A stretch of 48,436 bases of DNA from Promethearchaeota archaeon (GTDB taxonomy: Archaea; Asgardarchaeota; Lokiarchaeia; Sigyniarchaeales; SOKP01), in contig JALGVJ010000030.1 in the NCBI GenBank assembly GCA_029838195.1, positions 1 through 48,436 on the forward strand, given 5' to 3'. Each line of letters begins with the position of its first letter. Position 1 is the first letter of the stretch. The notes below the pieces were generated by a model. That model worked only from the letters and a program-made list of their open reading frames with translations, did no database searches and was not told the origin of the DNA. Below, piece after piece: positions 16,021 to 25,067 of the stretch. Made by a program: the position numbers and the translations under genes.

Positions 16021-17106
16021 ATGCCAACTTTTGGTCATGTATTCTACGGGCTATGTTTGCTCATTCCCATTCTATACTTCGCCAAGGATAAATTTAACTA
16101 TAAATTAGCCTTCATTTTCCTCGCGAATAATATCTATGGCCCCGATATTGTTTTTCTTTTTAGCTTCATTCCCATGCCTTTTCATAGCATGTTAGGGTTC
16201 CTCATCATTGCGGTCCCTCTTTCCATGGTCTACTCCTATTGTTCACGCTTTTCCATGCAAAAATCAGAAGAAGGTTGGTTCCCCCTCACCTTAGTAGATA
16301 ATGGAATTAGAGACGTGAATTGGAAAAATGCATATTTAGCAACGGCAGCAGGAGGTTTTTCTCATTTTTTTATCGACCAATTTTATCATTGGGAGCGTGA
16401 AATGACTTTATGGCCGACCTTGATTTTCACGCACAATGAAATGCTAGGATGGAGTGGACTCGCTTACCATACCATGAATCCCATTATGGTAATCGGAGAA
16501 GCCATCGTGGTAATCGTAATTCTCCTATCATTATATACTTTCAGGGAAGGAACCAAGGAAACCATTAAAGTTTTCCTCGTGGCTACGGCTTTATCTCTTC
16601 TCCTCATGATTCTCATATCCACGGAAATCTATGGAGGAGAGCGAGAATATGCCGTGATCGTGGGCTCTACCTTTTATACCTTGATTCCACTCGGACTCCT
16701 TTTTTACGCAGCACGCGATATTCTTGATCATCCCAGAACGACTCCGGATGAGCCAAAAATTAATAGAAAAACTCTCCTTAATATCGTGGCTCTCATCTCT
16801 CTTTTACTGGGAATCTTCATGACGATGTATGCTCTTCTCGTCATTTTCATGGCGGACACGATAGTTTCCCTGATTGGAGGACTTGCAGTGGCCACGCCGG
16901 CCCAGATTCAAGGATTGGGGTACTACTATGGCACGATTGCCATTATCTTACTCGTCGGTTCAATTGGACTCTTCTTCAAGAATAAAACATGCAGGTATCT
17001 CGTGATCATGACTTCTTTATACTTTTTGATCTTTGGATTTCCCATCGCCATTGCCTTCTTTCTTTGTGAAAAAGAGGTGAAAAAGCTATTTGAAAAAGAA
17101 CAATAA
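16021..17106 (+). CDS. Membrane-bound metal-dependent hydrolase-like protein (YdjM/DUF457-like)
   Basis: A 361-residue membrane protein with eight or nine hydrophobic segments. Its first half carries charged and polar residues in a pattern seen in YdjM/DUF457 membrane hydrolases: H6 in FGHVFYG, PD at 41-42, H55 in PFHSMLG, and GFSHFFIDQFYHW with H115, D119 and H123. These are plausible metal ligands near the membrane face. The second half (after about residue 160) is a further set of helices without motifs. The reaction is unknown in the family; a phospholipase-like activity is often supposed. ATG 16021 is chosen because MPTFGH resembles the family start; GTG 16006 is possible and would add five residues. 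It sits between two surface hydrolase genes on the same strand, with 217 nt before it and a 700-nt gap after it. Confidence 0.6.
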   Translation: MPTFGHVFYGLCLLIPILYFAKDKFNYKLAFIFLANNIYGPDIVFLFSFIPMPFHSMLGFLIIAVPLSMVYSYCSRFSMQKSEEGWFPLTLVDNGIRDVNWKNAYLATAAGGFSHFFIDQFYHWEREMTLWPTLIFTHNEMLGWSGLAYHTMNPIMVIGEAIVVIVILLSLYTFREGTKETIKVFLVATALSLLLMILISTEIYGGEREYAVIVGSTFYTLIPLGLLFYAARDILDHPRTTPDEPKINRKTLLNIVALISLLLGIFMTMYALLVIFMADTIVSLIGGLAVATPAQIQGLGYYYGTIAIILLVGSIGLFFKNKTCRYLVIMTSLYFLIFGFPIAIAFFLCEKEVKKLFEKEQ

Positions 17107-17812
17107 TTTTAAATCTAATTTTTTTTTTAGTCGAATACCCTTTTAAAAAGACTCTATTTAGAAATCAATGAAGTAAGAGTCAATATTGGTTTTCCAAAAA
17201 AAAATTTTATCTTAACCTTTAGTGCCTTATGGTAAATAGTGTCAAAATTCAAATTGATATTCAATTAAGGGTTAGAAATTCATTTTAATAGCAGTACTCC
17301 TATTCATGAGAAAAAAAAAGGAAATATTAAATTTTTTTATGAGATTCTGAAAGTCGTGAACATTAGTTTCTTTGACGATCTTATCTCCATGTTAATCTTA
17401 CCTCTTTTAACATTTTGATAATTTTAGATTCTTCAATCTAACTTAAAAATTGAAAGTTTCACGTGAAAAAATATATTTGAATTTATTTTATACCTGTTTT
17501 TAACTGGCGCCCAATAAGGAGGCAACGTGTCCGATGGAGAGAAAGAAAGAGCTCATGAAGAACGATTAGGAAAGACAATTAAACAACCCCTCTATTTTTG
17601 TGTTCATGTCTAATTTTGTCCAAAATTGTTTTGACTAGACGGCGACTGTTTTTTAAGAGTTACTATCATTAATTTCAAATTTCAATAGAAATCTTTATAA
17701 TATAGTTTGAATCTATTTTTATTTGTAAAATTTTCTATAATACTTTTCATGACCACATGAAAAACAACAATATCAAGTAAATAAATCCTAAAAATAAAAA
17801 TAAAAAGGCAAA
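17107..17812. other. 700-nt intergenic gap, no gene recognised
   Basis: No ORF with coding character is seen in either direction. A T run at 17119-17128 may end the preceding transcript. An element shared with 853-884 lies at 17496-17529, and ctttataatata at 17694-17705 is a weak TATA candidate for the acylase gene. The gap is the largest in the window and could hold a non-coding RNA, but I see no diagnostic structure. Confidence 0.45.
17496..17529 (+). repeat. Intergenic element copy B (shared with 853-884)
   Basis: The 13-nt block gtttttaactggc is identical to 853-865. It is followed by aataaggaggcaacgtg, which aligns with ataaagagttggccacgtg of the other copy. Both copies are on the plus strand and outside genes. 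Confidence 0.4.
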
Positions 17813-20395
17813 ATGATGCATGAATTAGAAGGTAAAATGAAGAAAAATTTAATCGTCATCGCCGTCCTGCTCATCGTTTCCTTTCTCGTCTTTTCCATCC
17901 CACTCGGATTTATCTCCCCGCTCGGTAAATTACTCTTTCCGGGTGATGGACTATGGAAAACCCCGGGAGAAGTGCCCAAAGAAGAACGCCTCACCCTCCC
18001 TAATTTAAAAGGAAATGTCATCGTCATCCGAGATCAATGGGGCATTCCCCACATTTACGCTGATTACGAAATCGATATGTTTTTCGCCGTGGGCTATCTC
18101 CACGCTCAAGACCGCCTCTTTCAAATGGATATGATACGAAGACAAGTAAGAGGCATGCTCTCTGAAGTAATTGGAGAAGATGGACTGGAAGCCGATAAAT
18201 TTGCTAAAGCCACGGGAATGGAATACTGGGCTAACCAAACCGATTTGAAATTAAAAGAAATCCACGACTCCAGCACCACGGGTTTCTATGCCAATTTAGA
18301 AAATTACGTTGCTGGAATTAATTATTACATCCAAAGCCATCCTAATGAATTGCCCCTTGAATATAGCATCTTAAATCTCGATCCTCCCACGTGGACTACC
18401 TTAGATTCTCTATGCCTCGTCCAAGAAATGGCTCGACAATTATCTTGGAGCTATTCCGATATCTACCACCTCATTAATCTTAAGGCTCTGGGACCTGCTC
18501 TGTTCGAGGAATTATTTGGACTCCCTACTCCTTATCAAATCCCAATTTGTCCGAATTACGGCTCCTATCCCAAAGCTCCCGAAGTCCCTCAAATATCCTA
18601 TTCCACAACCCAAATTCACGCCCAAACGGATGATTCTCTCGCCACTTCTCTGAGAACTTTCGTGAAAAGTATGGAAAAAATAGACCCTGAAAAAGCATTA
18701 ATTGAAAATGAAGATTTAAGGGGTTCTAATAATTGGGTCGTCGACGGGATTAAAACAAAAACGCGAAAACCGATCCTTTGCAACGACATGCACCTCGCGT
18801 GGATAATGCCGGGAGTCTGGTATGAAATGCATTGTGTAGCTAATGACACGGGCCTAAACATCTATGGATTTGCGATACCTGGAATGCCGCTTCCGGCTGT
18901 TGGGCACAATGAATATGTTGCGTGGGGATTTACGAATACAGGATATGATGTCATGGATTGGTATTATTATGATAAAGTTGATGAAAACCATTACATTTAT
19001 AATAAGAAAATAATGGAATATACCACGAGGAATTATACCATCAAGGTGAAGGGACAAAGCCCCGTGGTATTTACGGTAAAGGAAACGGTACATGGCCCCG
19101 TCCTAAGCGAACTAAGGGATTTTGGGCTTTCCGATACGCTTGGTGATGTGGTGCTTGCTTGTCGGTGGACGGCTCAGGATTATTTTTTTAACTTTTTGGC
19201 AGGGTATGGCTTTAATAATGCGAAGAACAGGGCGGATTTTGATAGAGCATCAAGGTATTGGGATACGCTTGCTCAAAACATCGTGTATGCGGATGTTGCG
19301 GGAAACATTGCCATCCGTCCCACGGGAAAAGTTCCCATTCGGTCCGGCAATGGCAGGTTTCCGTACGATGGCTCGCGGGGTGAGGGTGAATGGACGGGCT
19401 ACGTGCCCTTTTCAGAGTTGCCAAATTCCATGAATCCCGATCAGCATTATCTTGCTTCAGCGAATCAACTCGTAGCGGGACCGCAATATCCGAAGCTTCA
19501 AAATGGTTATGCGAGTGGGTATCGAGCACGAAGGATTAATGAGATGCTTTCAGAGGCTCCGGAGTTTAGCATTGACGTGGAGAAAATGATGGTATATCAA
19601 AATGACATAAAATCTTCAGCGGCAGAAGCATTTACACCCTATTTAATTCTTGCTTTACAGAAAAAATACGGTTCAAATCCTCCTGAGCAAATTGCGGCTA
19701 TTTTAAAGGAATTAGAAGGATGGGATTACTTGATGAGTGATACCTTAGTGGCGCCCACAATTTATCGGGTTTGGAGGGAATATTTTTATGAGTTAACTTT
19801 TGAAGATGAATTTGAGAAATACGGTGTTGTTGGAGGACCTAGCCTTAACGTATTGGAATATTTGATGAAAGAGAAGCGATTTTCGCACTGGTTTGATGAT
19901 ATAAATACGAATGGTACTGTGGAAACACGAGATTATATCATTTTATCAGCATTAGACGAGGCAATTGCTTGGCTCGAAAATTTCTATGAATCGAGCAATC
20001 CCTCCGATTGGGTGTATGGTAAAATTCATAAGAAGGAGTTTGTCCACTTGGCAGGAATTAGCTCGCTAAATAAAGGTCCTTATGAAGGAGGTGGTGAAGG
20101 ATATACGGTAAATCCATCGAGAATTAGTTTACGAGAAGATAGCGTGCGGTATGCTCGCGGGGGAGCTTCCGAGCGGCTAATCGTGGATTTAAGTGATTTA
20201 AATAATTCTCGCAGCGTCATTCCTTCCGGACAAAGGGGAATATCCAGTTCGGAGCACTATGCGGATCAATTAGAAGAATTATTCATTCACGGCAAGTATC
20301 ATTATCAGTTCTTTACCAACACGGCCTCTGATTTTCCGCGGGGTGAAATTGAATCCACAATCTATTTTTATTCTGCCGAAGGAGGAGGTGCGTGA
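17813..20395 (+). CDS. Penicillin-acylase-family (S45) Ntn amidohydrolase, membrane-anchored
   Basis: An 860-residue precursor of the Ntn-hydrolase family that includes penicillin G acylase and acyl-homoserine-lactone acylase; these cleave amide bonds of N-acylated compounds. An uncleaved signal anchor lies at about residues 11-33. The alpha chain shows RDQWGIPHIYA, GYLHAQDRLFQMD and the following RGMLSE. Autocatalytic cleavage would expose Ser305 in LRGSNNWVV as the N-terminal nucleophile of the beta chain, followed by the family block PILCNDMHL. Later landmarks are GHNEYVAWGFTN, HGPV and SANQ, so the active site appears complete. It should act outside the membrane. Three ATG codons (17813, 17816, 17837) could start it. 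The stop overlaps the next gene's GTG start by 4 nt, implying coupled translation. The acyl substrate is unknown; N-acyl amino acids or lipids are candidates. Confidence 0.9.
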   Translation: MMHELEGKMKKNLIVIAVLLIVSFLVFSIPLGFISPLGKLLFPGDGLWKTPGEVPKEERLTLPNLKGNVIVIRDQWGIPHIYADYEIDMFFAVGYLHAQDRLFQMDMIRRQVRGMLSEVIGEDGLEADKFAKATGMEYWANQTDLKLKEIHDSSTTGFYANLENYVAGINYYIQSHPNELPLEYSILNLDPPTWTTLDSLCLVQEMARQLSWSYSDIYHLINLKALGPALFEELFGLPTPYQIPICPNYGSYPKAPEVPQISYSTTQIHAQTDDSLATSLRTFVKSMEKIDPEKALIENEDLRGSNNWVVDGIKTKTRKPILCNDMHLAWIMPGVWYEMHCVANDTGLNIYGFAIPGMPLPAVGHNEYVAWGFTNTGYDVMDWYYYDKVDENHYIYNKKIMEYTTRNYTIKVKGQSPVVFTVKETVHGPVLSELRDFGLSDTLGDVVLACRWTAQDYFFNFLAGYGFNNAKNRADFDRASRYWDTLAQNIVYADVAGNIAIRPTGKVPIRSGNGRFPYDGSRGEGEWTGYVPFSELPNSMNPDQHYLASANQLVAGPQYPKLQNGYASGYRARRINEMLSEAPEFSIDVEKMMVYQNDIKSSAAEAFTPYLILALQKKYGSNPPEQIAAILKELEGWDYLMSDTLVAPTIYRVWREYFYELTFEDEFEKYGVVGGPSLNVLEYLMKEKRFSHWFDDINTNGTVETRDYIILSALDEAIAWLENFYESSNPSDWVYGKIHKKEFVHLAGISSLNKGPYEGGGEGYTVNPSRISLREDSVRYARGGASERLIVDLSDLNNSRSVIPSGQRGISSSEHYADQLEELFIHGKYHYQFFTNTASDFPRGEIESTIYFYSAEGGGA

Positions 20396-20784
20396 AATTG
20401 GAACAAGAGGATAAAATGTTTGCGTTAGGAACCATTAGTGCGGCAATCGCAGCTGGGCTATTAGCATTAATACCGTTCTGGCAATTGGTGGTAATAGCCG
20501 GAATTATTGGCGGTTACTTTAATCAGAGGATGAGAAGGAGCATTTTAAGCGGAGCATTGGGAGTCTGCGCCTATTGGACGGGATATGCGATTTATTTCAT
20601 GATAACAATTAATGCTTATGTCATTTTAGACCAAATTGGTGGGCTTTTTCTAGCAGAAGGGTTTGGATGGTTCATCTTGCTGATCATCCTTGGAATGGGC
20701 GCAATATTTGGCGCATTGGGAGGAGCATTAGGAAATGTCATGAGAATTCTAACGAAAGAAAAAACGACGGAACGAGCAGATTGA
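20392..20784 (+). CDS. Small four-TM membrane protein coupled to the acylase
   Basis: A 130-residue membrane protein starting at GTG 20392, which overlaps the acylase stop as GTGA. A very strong Shine-Dalgarno (ggaggaggt, 20380-20388) precedes it, one of the few in this window. Four hydrophobic segments lie near residues 10-28, 30-48, 57-75 and 90-115, rich in Gly and Ala (GAIFGALGGALGNVMR), suggesting tight helix packing. The Gly-zipper pattern is seen in small pore or assembly proteins but is not diagnostic. The coupling suggests a partner, maturation factor or immunity-like protein for the acylase. I do not recognise a family. Confidence 0.6.
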   Translation: MKLEQEDKMFALGTISAAIAAGLLALIPFWQLVVIAGIIGGYFNQRMRRSILSGALGVCAYWTGYAIYFMITINAYVILDQIGGLFLAEGFGWFILLIILGMGAIFGALGGALGNVMRILTKEKTTERAD

Positions 20785-20808
20785 ATTTACTGGATAAAAT
20801 ATTCCAAT

Positions 20809-20869
20809 TCTTTTTTTTCTTTTTACTTTTCCTTTTTTTATTTTCTTTTTCTTTCATTTTTTTCATTTC
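20809..20869 (+). terminator. Long T/C tract after the acylase operon
   Basis: Some 60 nt consist almost only of T and C, with several runs of six to eight T, starting about 25 nt after the stop at 20784. This is a strong candidate for archaeal oligo-T termination. The rest of the gap up to 21113 shows no gene. Confidence 0.5.
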
Positions 20870-21113
20870 TTACTCAGGATTTTTTTTTAACTCGGTCTTG
20901 GAAGGTCCTAAGGGACGTTTCATGATAGTTCTTTTTCTTAGTAAGTACGAAAAAATTTTCATCAAAAATTCTTTCAGGATACGGTGCTTGAAATGCATTT
21001 AATTCTCCCGTTAAATTCAAGTTCAATTCAAGCTATGGTCAATACCCGCGTCCCGTTTGGAAAGTTCTAATTCAAATAATTAATTAGAGATCCATCATTT
21101 TAGAAAGCTTAAC

Positions 21114-22397
21114 ATGAAACACGTACTTTCAAAGCTTTCAAATCTTTTCACTCAACTGACTCTCTCTTGGATAGACCAGTCAAGAGACTTGTTAGATAGC
21201 GCTTTTCAGGAAGAATTCATGCAAATATTTCCCAATTTAAAATTGGTCTTTCAGGATGTAAGAGAAAGGAATCCTTCTGAATTCAAACGCACGATACAGC
21301 ACGTATTTCGAGCTCTTAAAGTGTACTTTCTATTAAAGGAAAAAGCCATTTTTCATGATACACTTTCTCGAGAATCTCATGGGAAGTTAAGAGAAAAAAT
21401 TAAGAAAATAGAGGAACATAATGAAGCTTTACTCCTCTTAATCTTAGTATATCACGATATTGGACGGGTTTATGTTAGAAAGAATCATCCGCAAAAAAGT
21501 CATGAGCTCTTGTTAAAACATGATCTACTTTCACCTTATTCCCTTAATAGAATGGAAAAACTTCTCATTGCCAAAGTGATTCAATACCATCTTTTATTTG
21601 CGACGATTTATACAGGAGAGTCTACTTTTTATGGAATATACTCTTTACTCAATGATCCCGAATTTCAAGTTTTTCGAGCAGACAAGAAACGTGTTTCTAT
21701 ATTCGTAGATGTATTAGAAATTTTTACGTTTATTGATATTTTAGGTTATTCCTACGCCACGGTGCATGACCATTATTTAGAATATTACGAGCAAATTAAT
21801 CATATCTTGAAACAACTTCTTTCATCTCTCGAAAACGATGAAAAGATCTTGGAAAAGGCGCTACAACTCTCTGAAAAATGGTTAGAGTGGAGATTAGCCG
21901 GAGGCTTGCGAATTTTCCAATTCATAAAGACCAAACCATATTTAACCGAGGAGTTCTTTTTTACTAAATTAAAAAACGCCCTTCTCTCCCTAAAAGATGA
22001 AGAATTTAAAAAGTTAGATTGGATGGCTCTAAAAAAAGAATATTTAATCCATGCATGTAAAGTTCAACTACAATATGGGCTTGGTATTCTCATGCTCTTG
22101 GCTTTTGGGAGTTTTTTTAGAAAACCGATGGCTAAGAACCAAGAAATTTCTCCACGCTATCTTTATTTTTGGCTTCTACTTTCAAGAGAAATCAAAAAGA
22201 GGGCATCTAAAAGGGAAAAACTGCCATGGAATGTCTATTTTGATGGGCTTCCCCATTGGACAGAATGGAAAAAATCTATGGTTGATAAGCTTACTGATGG
22301 AAATTTAAAGTCCATCATCGAAAATGCAAGAGAAGAAATGAACTATTCCAAAAATGAGATAAATCTGTTTTTGGATTTTAAGAAAATAATGGACTAA
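21114..22397 (+). CDS. HD-domain-like protein, possible phosphohydrolase
   Basis: A 427-residue, helix-rich soluble protein. Residues of about 60-215 carry an HD-superfamily pattern: H63 in IQHVFR, HD at 114-115 in VYHDIGR, H125 and H130 in HPQKSHELL, H159 in IQYHLL, and D208 in TFIDILG. Their order and spacing match metal-binding HD phosphohydrolases, whose substrates include nucleotides, cyclic dinucleotides and (p)ppGpp. The remaining C-terminal half (about 220-427) is helical and charged without a known motif. No membrane segment or signal is visible. It stands alone, with 330 nt before it and 193 nt after it to a convergent gene. Archaeal nucleotide-signal breakdown is one possibility; nothing in the context decides it. 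The HD call rests on motif spacing only. Confidence 0.55.
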   Translation: MKHVLSKLSNLFTQLTLSWIDQSRDLLDSAFQEEFMQIFPNLKLVFQDVRERNPSEFKRTIQHVFRALKVYFLLKEKAIFHDTLSRESHGKLREKIKKIEEHNEALLLLILVYHDIGRVYVRKNHPQKSHELLLKHDLLSPYSLNRMEKLLIAKVIQYHLLFATIYTGESTFYGIYSLLNDPEFQVFRADKKRVSIFVDVLEIFTFIDILGYSYATVHDHYLEYYEQINHILKQLLSSLENDEKILEKALQLSEKWLEWRLAGGLRIFQFIKTKPYLTEEFFFTKLKNALLSLKDEEFKKLDWMALKKEYLIHACKVQLQYGLGILMLLAFGSFFRKPMAKNQEISPRYLYFWLLLSREIKKRASKREKLPWNVYFDGLPHWTEWKKSMVDKLTDGNLKSIIENAREEMNYSKNEINLFLDFKKIMD

Positions 22398-22589
22398 ATC
22401 TTTATCTCATCTCCTTTCTTATCTTGCTCCCATAAGCTAATAAATCATGATTCCTCTCAAGACGACCCTCTTGAAATTCTCTCATTAAATGTGTATTTCT
22501 CTCAAAACCTTCCAGATCAAAACTCATTAGGATTTTAACGGCACTCAGTCTCAAGGGAAATAAAAAAAATAATAAAAAAATAAAATGAT

Positions 22590-23180
22590 TTAAAAAAATT
22601 CTTCCTTACTCATTAATACGGAAAAGCACCCATAAAAGATGCCATTAATAATTCCTGCAATAATTAATGAAAGGAGCAATTGAAAGCCTGGAATGCCGTG
22701 CTCTCTAAATATTAATAATTGAAACCTCAGGAATACAATGTTCGTGTCGGGATCAATCATGCCAAGAATCAAAAATACGAGTAAAATAGTTATACTTAAT
22801 ATTGAAATTAAAAACCATGCGCCAAAAGCAGCTCCCTTACTCCCTGCCAACCGTCCCGTTATCAGTGCTGATATTAAAGGAATTAAAAAATAGCCGATAA
22901 AAATCACGAGCTGAAAAGGGGAACCATCTCCTCCATTGCCTCTGGGAAATGCAGCTATGCGAAATGTGCCCAATATCAGCTTGGTAAGAAGAAAAATTAC
23001 TTCAAATGGGGGAAAAATAATGCCATTGAATAATATTACAATTAACGACCCTATATTTGTCAATGCGATAAGCCAAGTAAGGAAATTCCCGCTCAATAGA
23101 CTGGTGAGCAAGGAAAATGCAAAATTCAGCACGATAAACACCGCCATTCCTATACCCAATCCTTTCCCAAAACTACTCAT
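22590..23180 (-). CDS. Small multi-pass membrane protein of unknown function
   Basis: A 196-residue hydrophobic protein with five or six membrane segments (near residues 8-28, 33-58, 85-108, 112-132, 138-152 and 168-190) and many Gly and Ile residues. A repeated theme of Gly-rich helices is visible (FGKGLGIGMAVF, RLAGSKGAAFGAWF). No enzyme, channel or transporter motif is seen. The gene is divergent from the aminotransferase, and the 248-nt intergenic region holds two copies of a near-palindromic AT motif, one close to each start. It converges with the HD-domain gene. The start ATG 23180 is the only reasonable one. Function is unknown. Confidence 0.55.
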   Translation of the reverse strand: MSSFGKGLGIGMAVFIVLNFAFSLLTSLLSGNFLTWLIALTNIGSLIVILFNGIIFPPFEVIFLLTKLILGTFRIAAFPRGNGGDGSPFQLVIFIGYFLIPLISALITGRLAGSKGAAFGAWFLISILSITILLVFLILGMIDPDTNIVFLRFQLLIFREHGIPGFQLLLSLIIAGIINGIFYGCFSVLMSKEEFF

Positions 23181-23234
23181 AACTCTTTTCTACTCAAATT
23201 ATTAATTTTTAAGTCTTATTCCACTTTGATAGGG

Positions 23235-23408
23235 TGATAAATAATTTATTCATCTTTAATTTTTTGTTATTTCTTCAAATCTCCCGTAGGGTTATTTCGC
23301 AAGACTCTCGTGCCTCTTTTTCCCCTTTATCTTCACTTTTGCCTTTTTTTAATCGACCCCTCCAGTTTCATGTCTCCATTTTTTATCATGATAAATTATT
23401 TATGATAA
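23235..23408. promoter_or_regulatory. Paired near-palindromic motif between divergent genes
   Basis: TGATAAATAATTTAT (23235-23249) and TGATAAATTATTTAT (23389-23403) differ only in the central base, so the cores are inverted copies of each other. The right-hand copy also overlaps the perfect palindrome TTATCATGATAA (23383-23394) and a further TGATAA at 23403-23408, 20 nt before ATG 23429. The arrangement suits a dimeric regulator acting on both divergent genes. The low GC content makes a chance match possible. Confidence 0.4.
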
Positions 23409-23428
23409 AGCATGACTTACAAGATTAG

Positions 23429-24886
23429 ATGACAATGAAAGAAATTGAACCGAAAATTTTGAGTAAAGAAGAAATAGAAAGAATCCCCGCCGGAATTAAT
23501 GAAGAAGATCTTCTTGAATTTGAAAAACACGTGCTAAATTCCTTTGTAGAAGAACTCACTCCCATTGAAGCTAAAGAACCTGGCTCCGCCTGGGTAAAAG
23601 TAAGAGCAAAAGATGGTTCTATGAAAGAAATCCTCGATGTCACTTCAATGAACTGGACTCTTACACTCGGATTCGCCCATCCGGACGTCAATTATGCCGT
23701 TCTCCAACAAATAAAGCGTCTAACACATGTACGCTATAATGTTTCAACACCAGCAAGAATTAAATTGGTAAATAAGCTTGCAGAACTAGCTCCTGGAAAA
23801 TTAAAGGGAGGCCGGGTATCTTTGAATTGTGAAGGTGGAGGAATGGCCAATGAAGCTGCTCTGAAACTCGCTTTAATGGAATCGCGAGGAGCGGACCTTT
23901 TTGGCGTTTTTTTCGGAGGATATCACGGCAACTCATTGGTGACAATGACGGCGTCCCAACCGATTCATGTCGCTACCCGCTTTACCAGCCTGGCGCAAAG
24001 AAATTTTTTCCGAATGCCTTATCCCTATTGTTATCGATGCCTGTGGAATTATAAAGAAGGATTGTACGGAAAAAAAGATCCCAGTTGCAATCTTGAATGT
24101 TTCAATTTAGTGGAACAATATATTAGAGGAATGGCACCCCGCAAACTTGCAGGCGTTTTAATCGAGCCCAATCAAGCAGGTGGCGGTCAGATTCCTGCCC
24201 CTCCTGAATTTTTATTGAAATTAAAAGAAGTTTGTGAGCAAGAAAAAGTATTTCTCATTTATGATGAGTGCCAAACATGCATGTGGAGATGTGGAAAATA
24301 TTTCACGCTCACTGAACGGTATGAAAAAGAATTAAACTTGGATGTTTCGCCTGACATGATGACAATGACAAAAGGCATTGCCGGTGGCTTTCCTTTGGGA
24401 GTATTATTAGCGAATCCTAAAATTAGGAAACAATTTGGTCCTTCAGAGGAGCATACTACTTTCAGCTCTGACCCCGTAGCGATGGCAGCTTCTCTTGCTG
24501 CCATCCGCGTGATGGAGGAGGGCAAGTATGGAGAGAATTGTGAAAAAATGGGAAATAAAATAACCAAACGCCTATTAGAGATGCAAGAAGAGTTAGAGGT
24601 TATTGGAGATGTTCGGGGAGCGGGGTTATTTATTGGAGTAGAATTAGTGAAGAATAAGGATACTCGAGAACCTTTTAATGATTTGTGTGAAGAAATGGTT
24701 CTTTTAGCACCGGAGCATGGGCTCTATTTAGGGCAGAGCATGCCATATCTGAGTACGAAGGGAGAGATTTTGAGACATAATGTAGTGAAAATTAAGCCAC
24801 CCCTCATCATTACGGATGAGGATTGTGATTTTATTCTAGAGAACTTCGAAATAATTTTGAAGGAAGCTCTGAATAAAGTTAAATAA
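23429..24886 (+). CDS. Class-III PLP aminotransferase with four-Cys insertion
   Basis: A 485-residue aminotransferase of fold type I, class III, the group of 4-aminobutyrate, ornithine and glutamate-semialdehyde enzymes. Schiff-base lysine K315 lies in MTKGIAGGFPLG. D279 of YDECQT should hold the PLP pyridine nitrogen, and GGYHGN lies near 163-168. An insertion at about 199-225 (PYPYCYRC ... CNLEC) has four cysteines, C201, C204, C220 and C224. A comparable CYRC insert is known in archaeal and bacterial aminotransferases annotated as GABA or dialkylglycine enzymes, and mammalian GABA transaminase binds an iron-sulfur cluster through cysteines in this area. A metal or cluster site is thus plausible here. 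The substrate is not determined; GABA/beta-alanine-type or a racemase-like reaction are options. It is transcribed away from a small membrane protein, with a candidate operator in between. A T-rich tract follows at 24891-24907. Confidence 0.88.
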   Translation: MTMKEIEPKILSKEEIERIPAGINEEDLLEFEKHVLNSFVEELTPIEAKEPGSAWVKVRAKDGSMKEILDVTSMNWTLTLGFAHPDVNYAVLQQIKRLTHVRYNVSTPARIKLVNKLAELAPGKLKGGRVSLNCEGGGMANEAALKLALMESRGADLFGVFFGGYHGNSLVTMTASQPIHVATRFTSLAQRNFFRMPYPYCYRCLWNYKEGLYGKKDPSCNLECFNLVEQYIRGMAPRKLAGVLIEPNQAGGGQIPAPPEFLLKLKEVCEQEKVFLIYDECQTCMWRCGKYFTLTERYEKELNLDVSPDMMTMTKGIAGGFPLGVLLANPKIRKQFGPSEEHTTFSSDPVAMAASLAAIRVMEEGKYGENCEKMGNKITKRLLEMQEELEVIGDVRGAGLFIGVELVKNKDTREPFNDLCEEMVLLAPEHGLYLGQSMPYLSTKGEILRHNVVKIKPPLIITDEDCDFILENFEIILKEALNKVK

Positions 24887-25067
24887 ATCATTTTTTAATT
24901 TTTTTTCCTATACTTAAATATTTTGATCTAATTTAAACCTTCTTTAAATCAAAAATAGGAAATAGATGCTACGTAAAACGTCCATTCTCCTTCAAATTTG
25001 TTTTAAAAACGACCCTAAAAAAATTACTATATTAACATTTTTAATGAAAATACAAGATGCATTTAGT

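Noticed and set aside
19122..19529. Overlapping ORFs of 103 and 105 residues within the acylase gene
   Set aside because: They lie wholly inside a well-supported 860-residue gene and show His/Arg-rich shadow composition.
20667..21002. A 111-residue plus-strand frame with a long Phe/Leu run
   Set aside because: It reads the end of the small membrane gene in another frame and then the T/C terminator tract.
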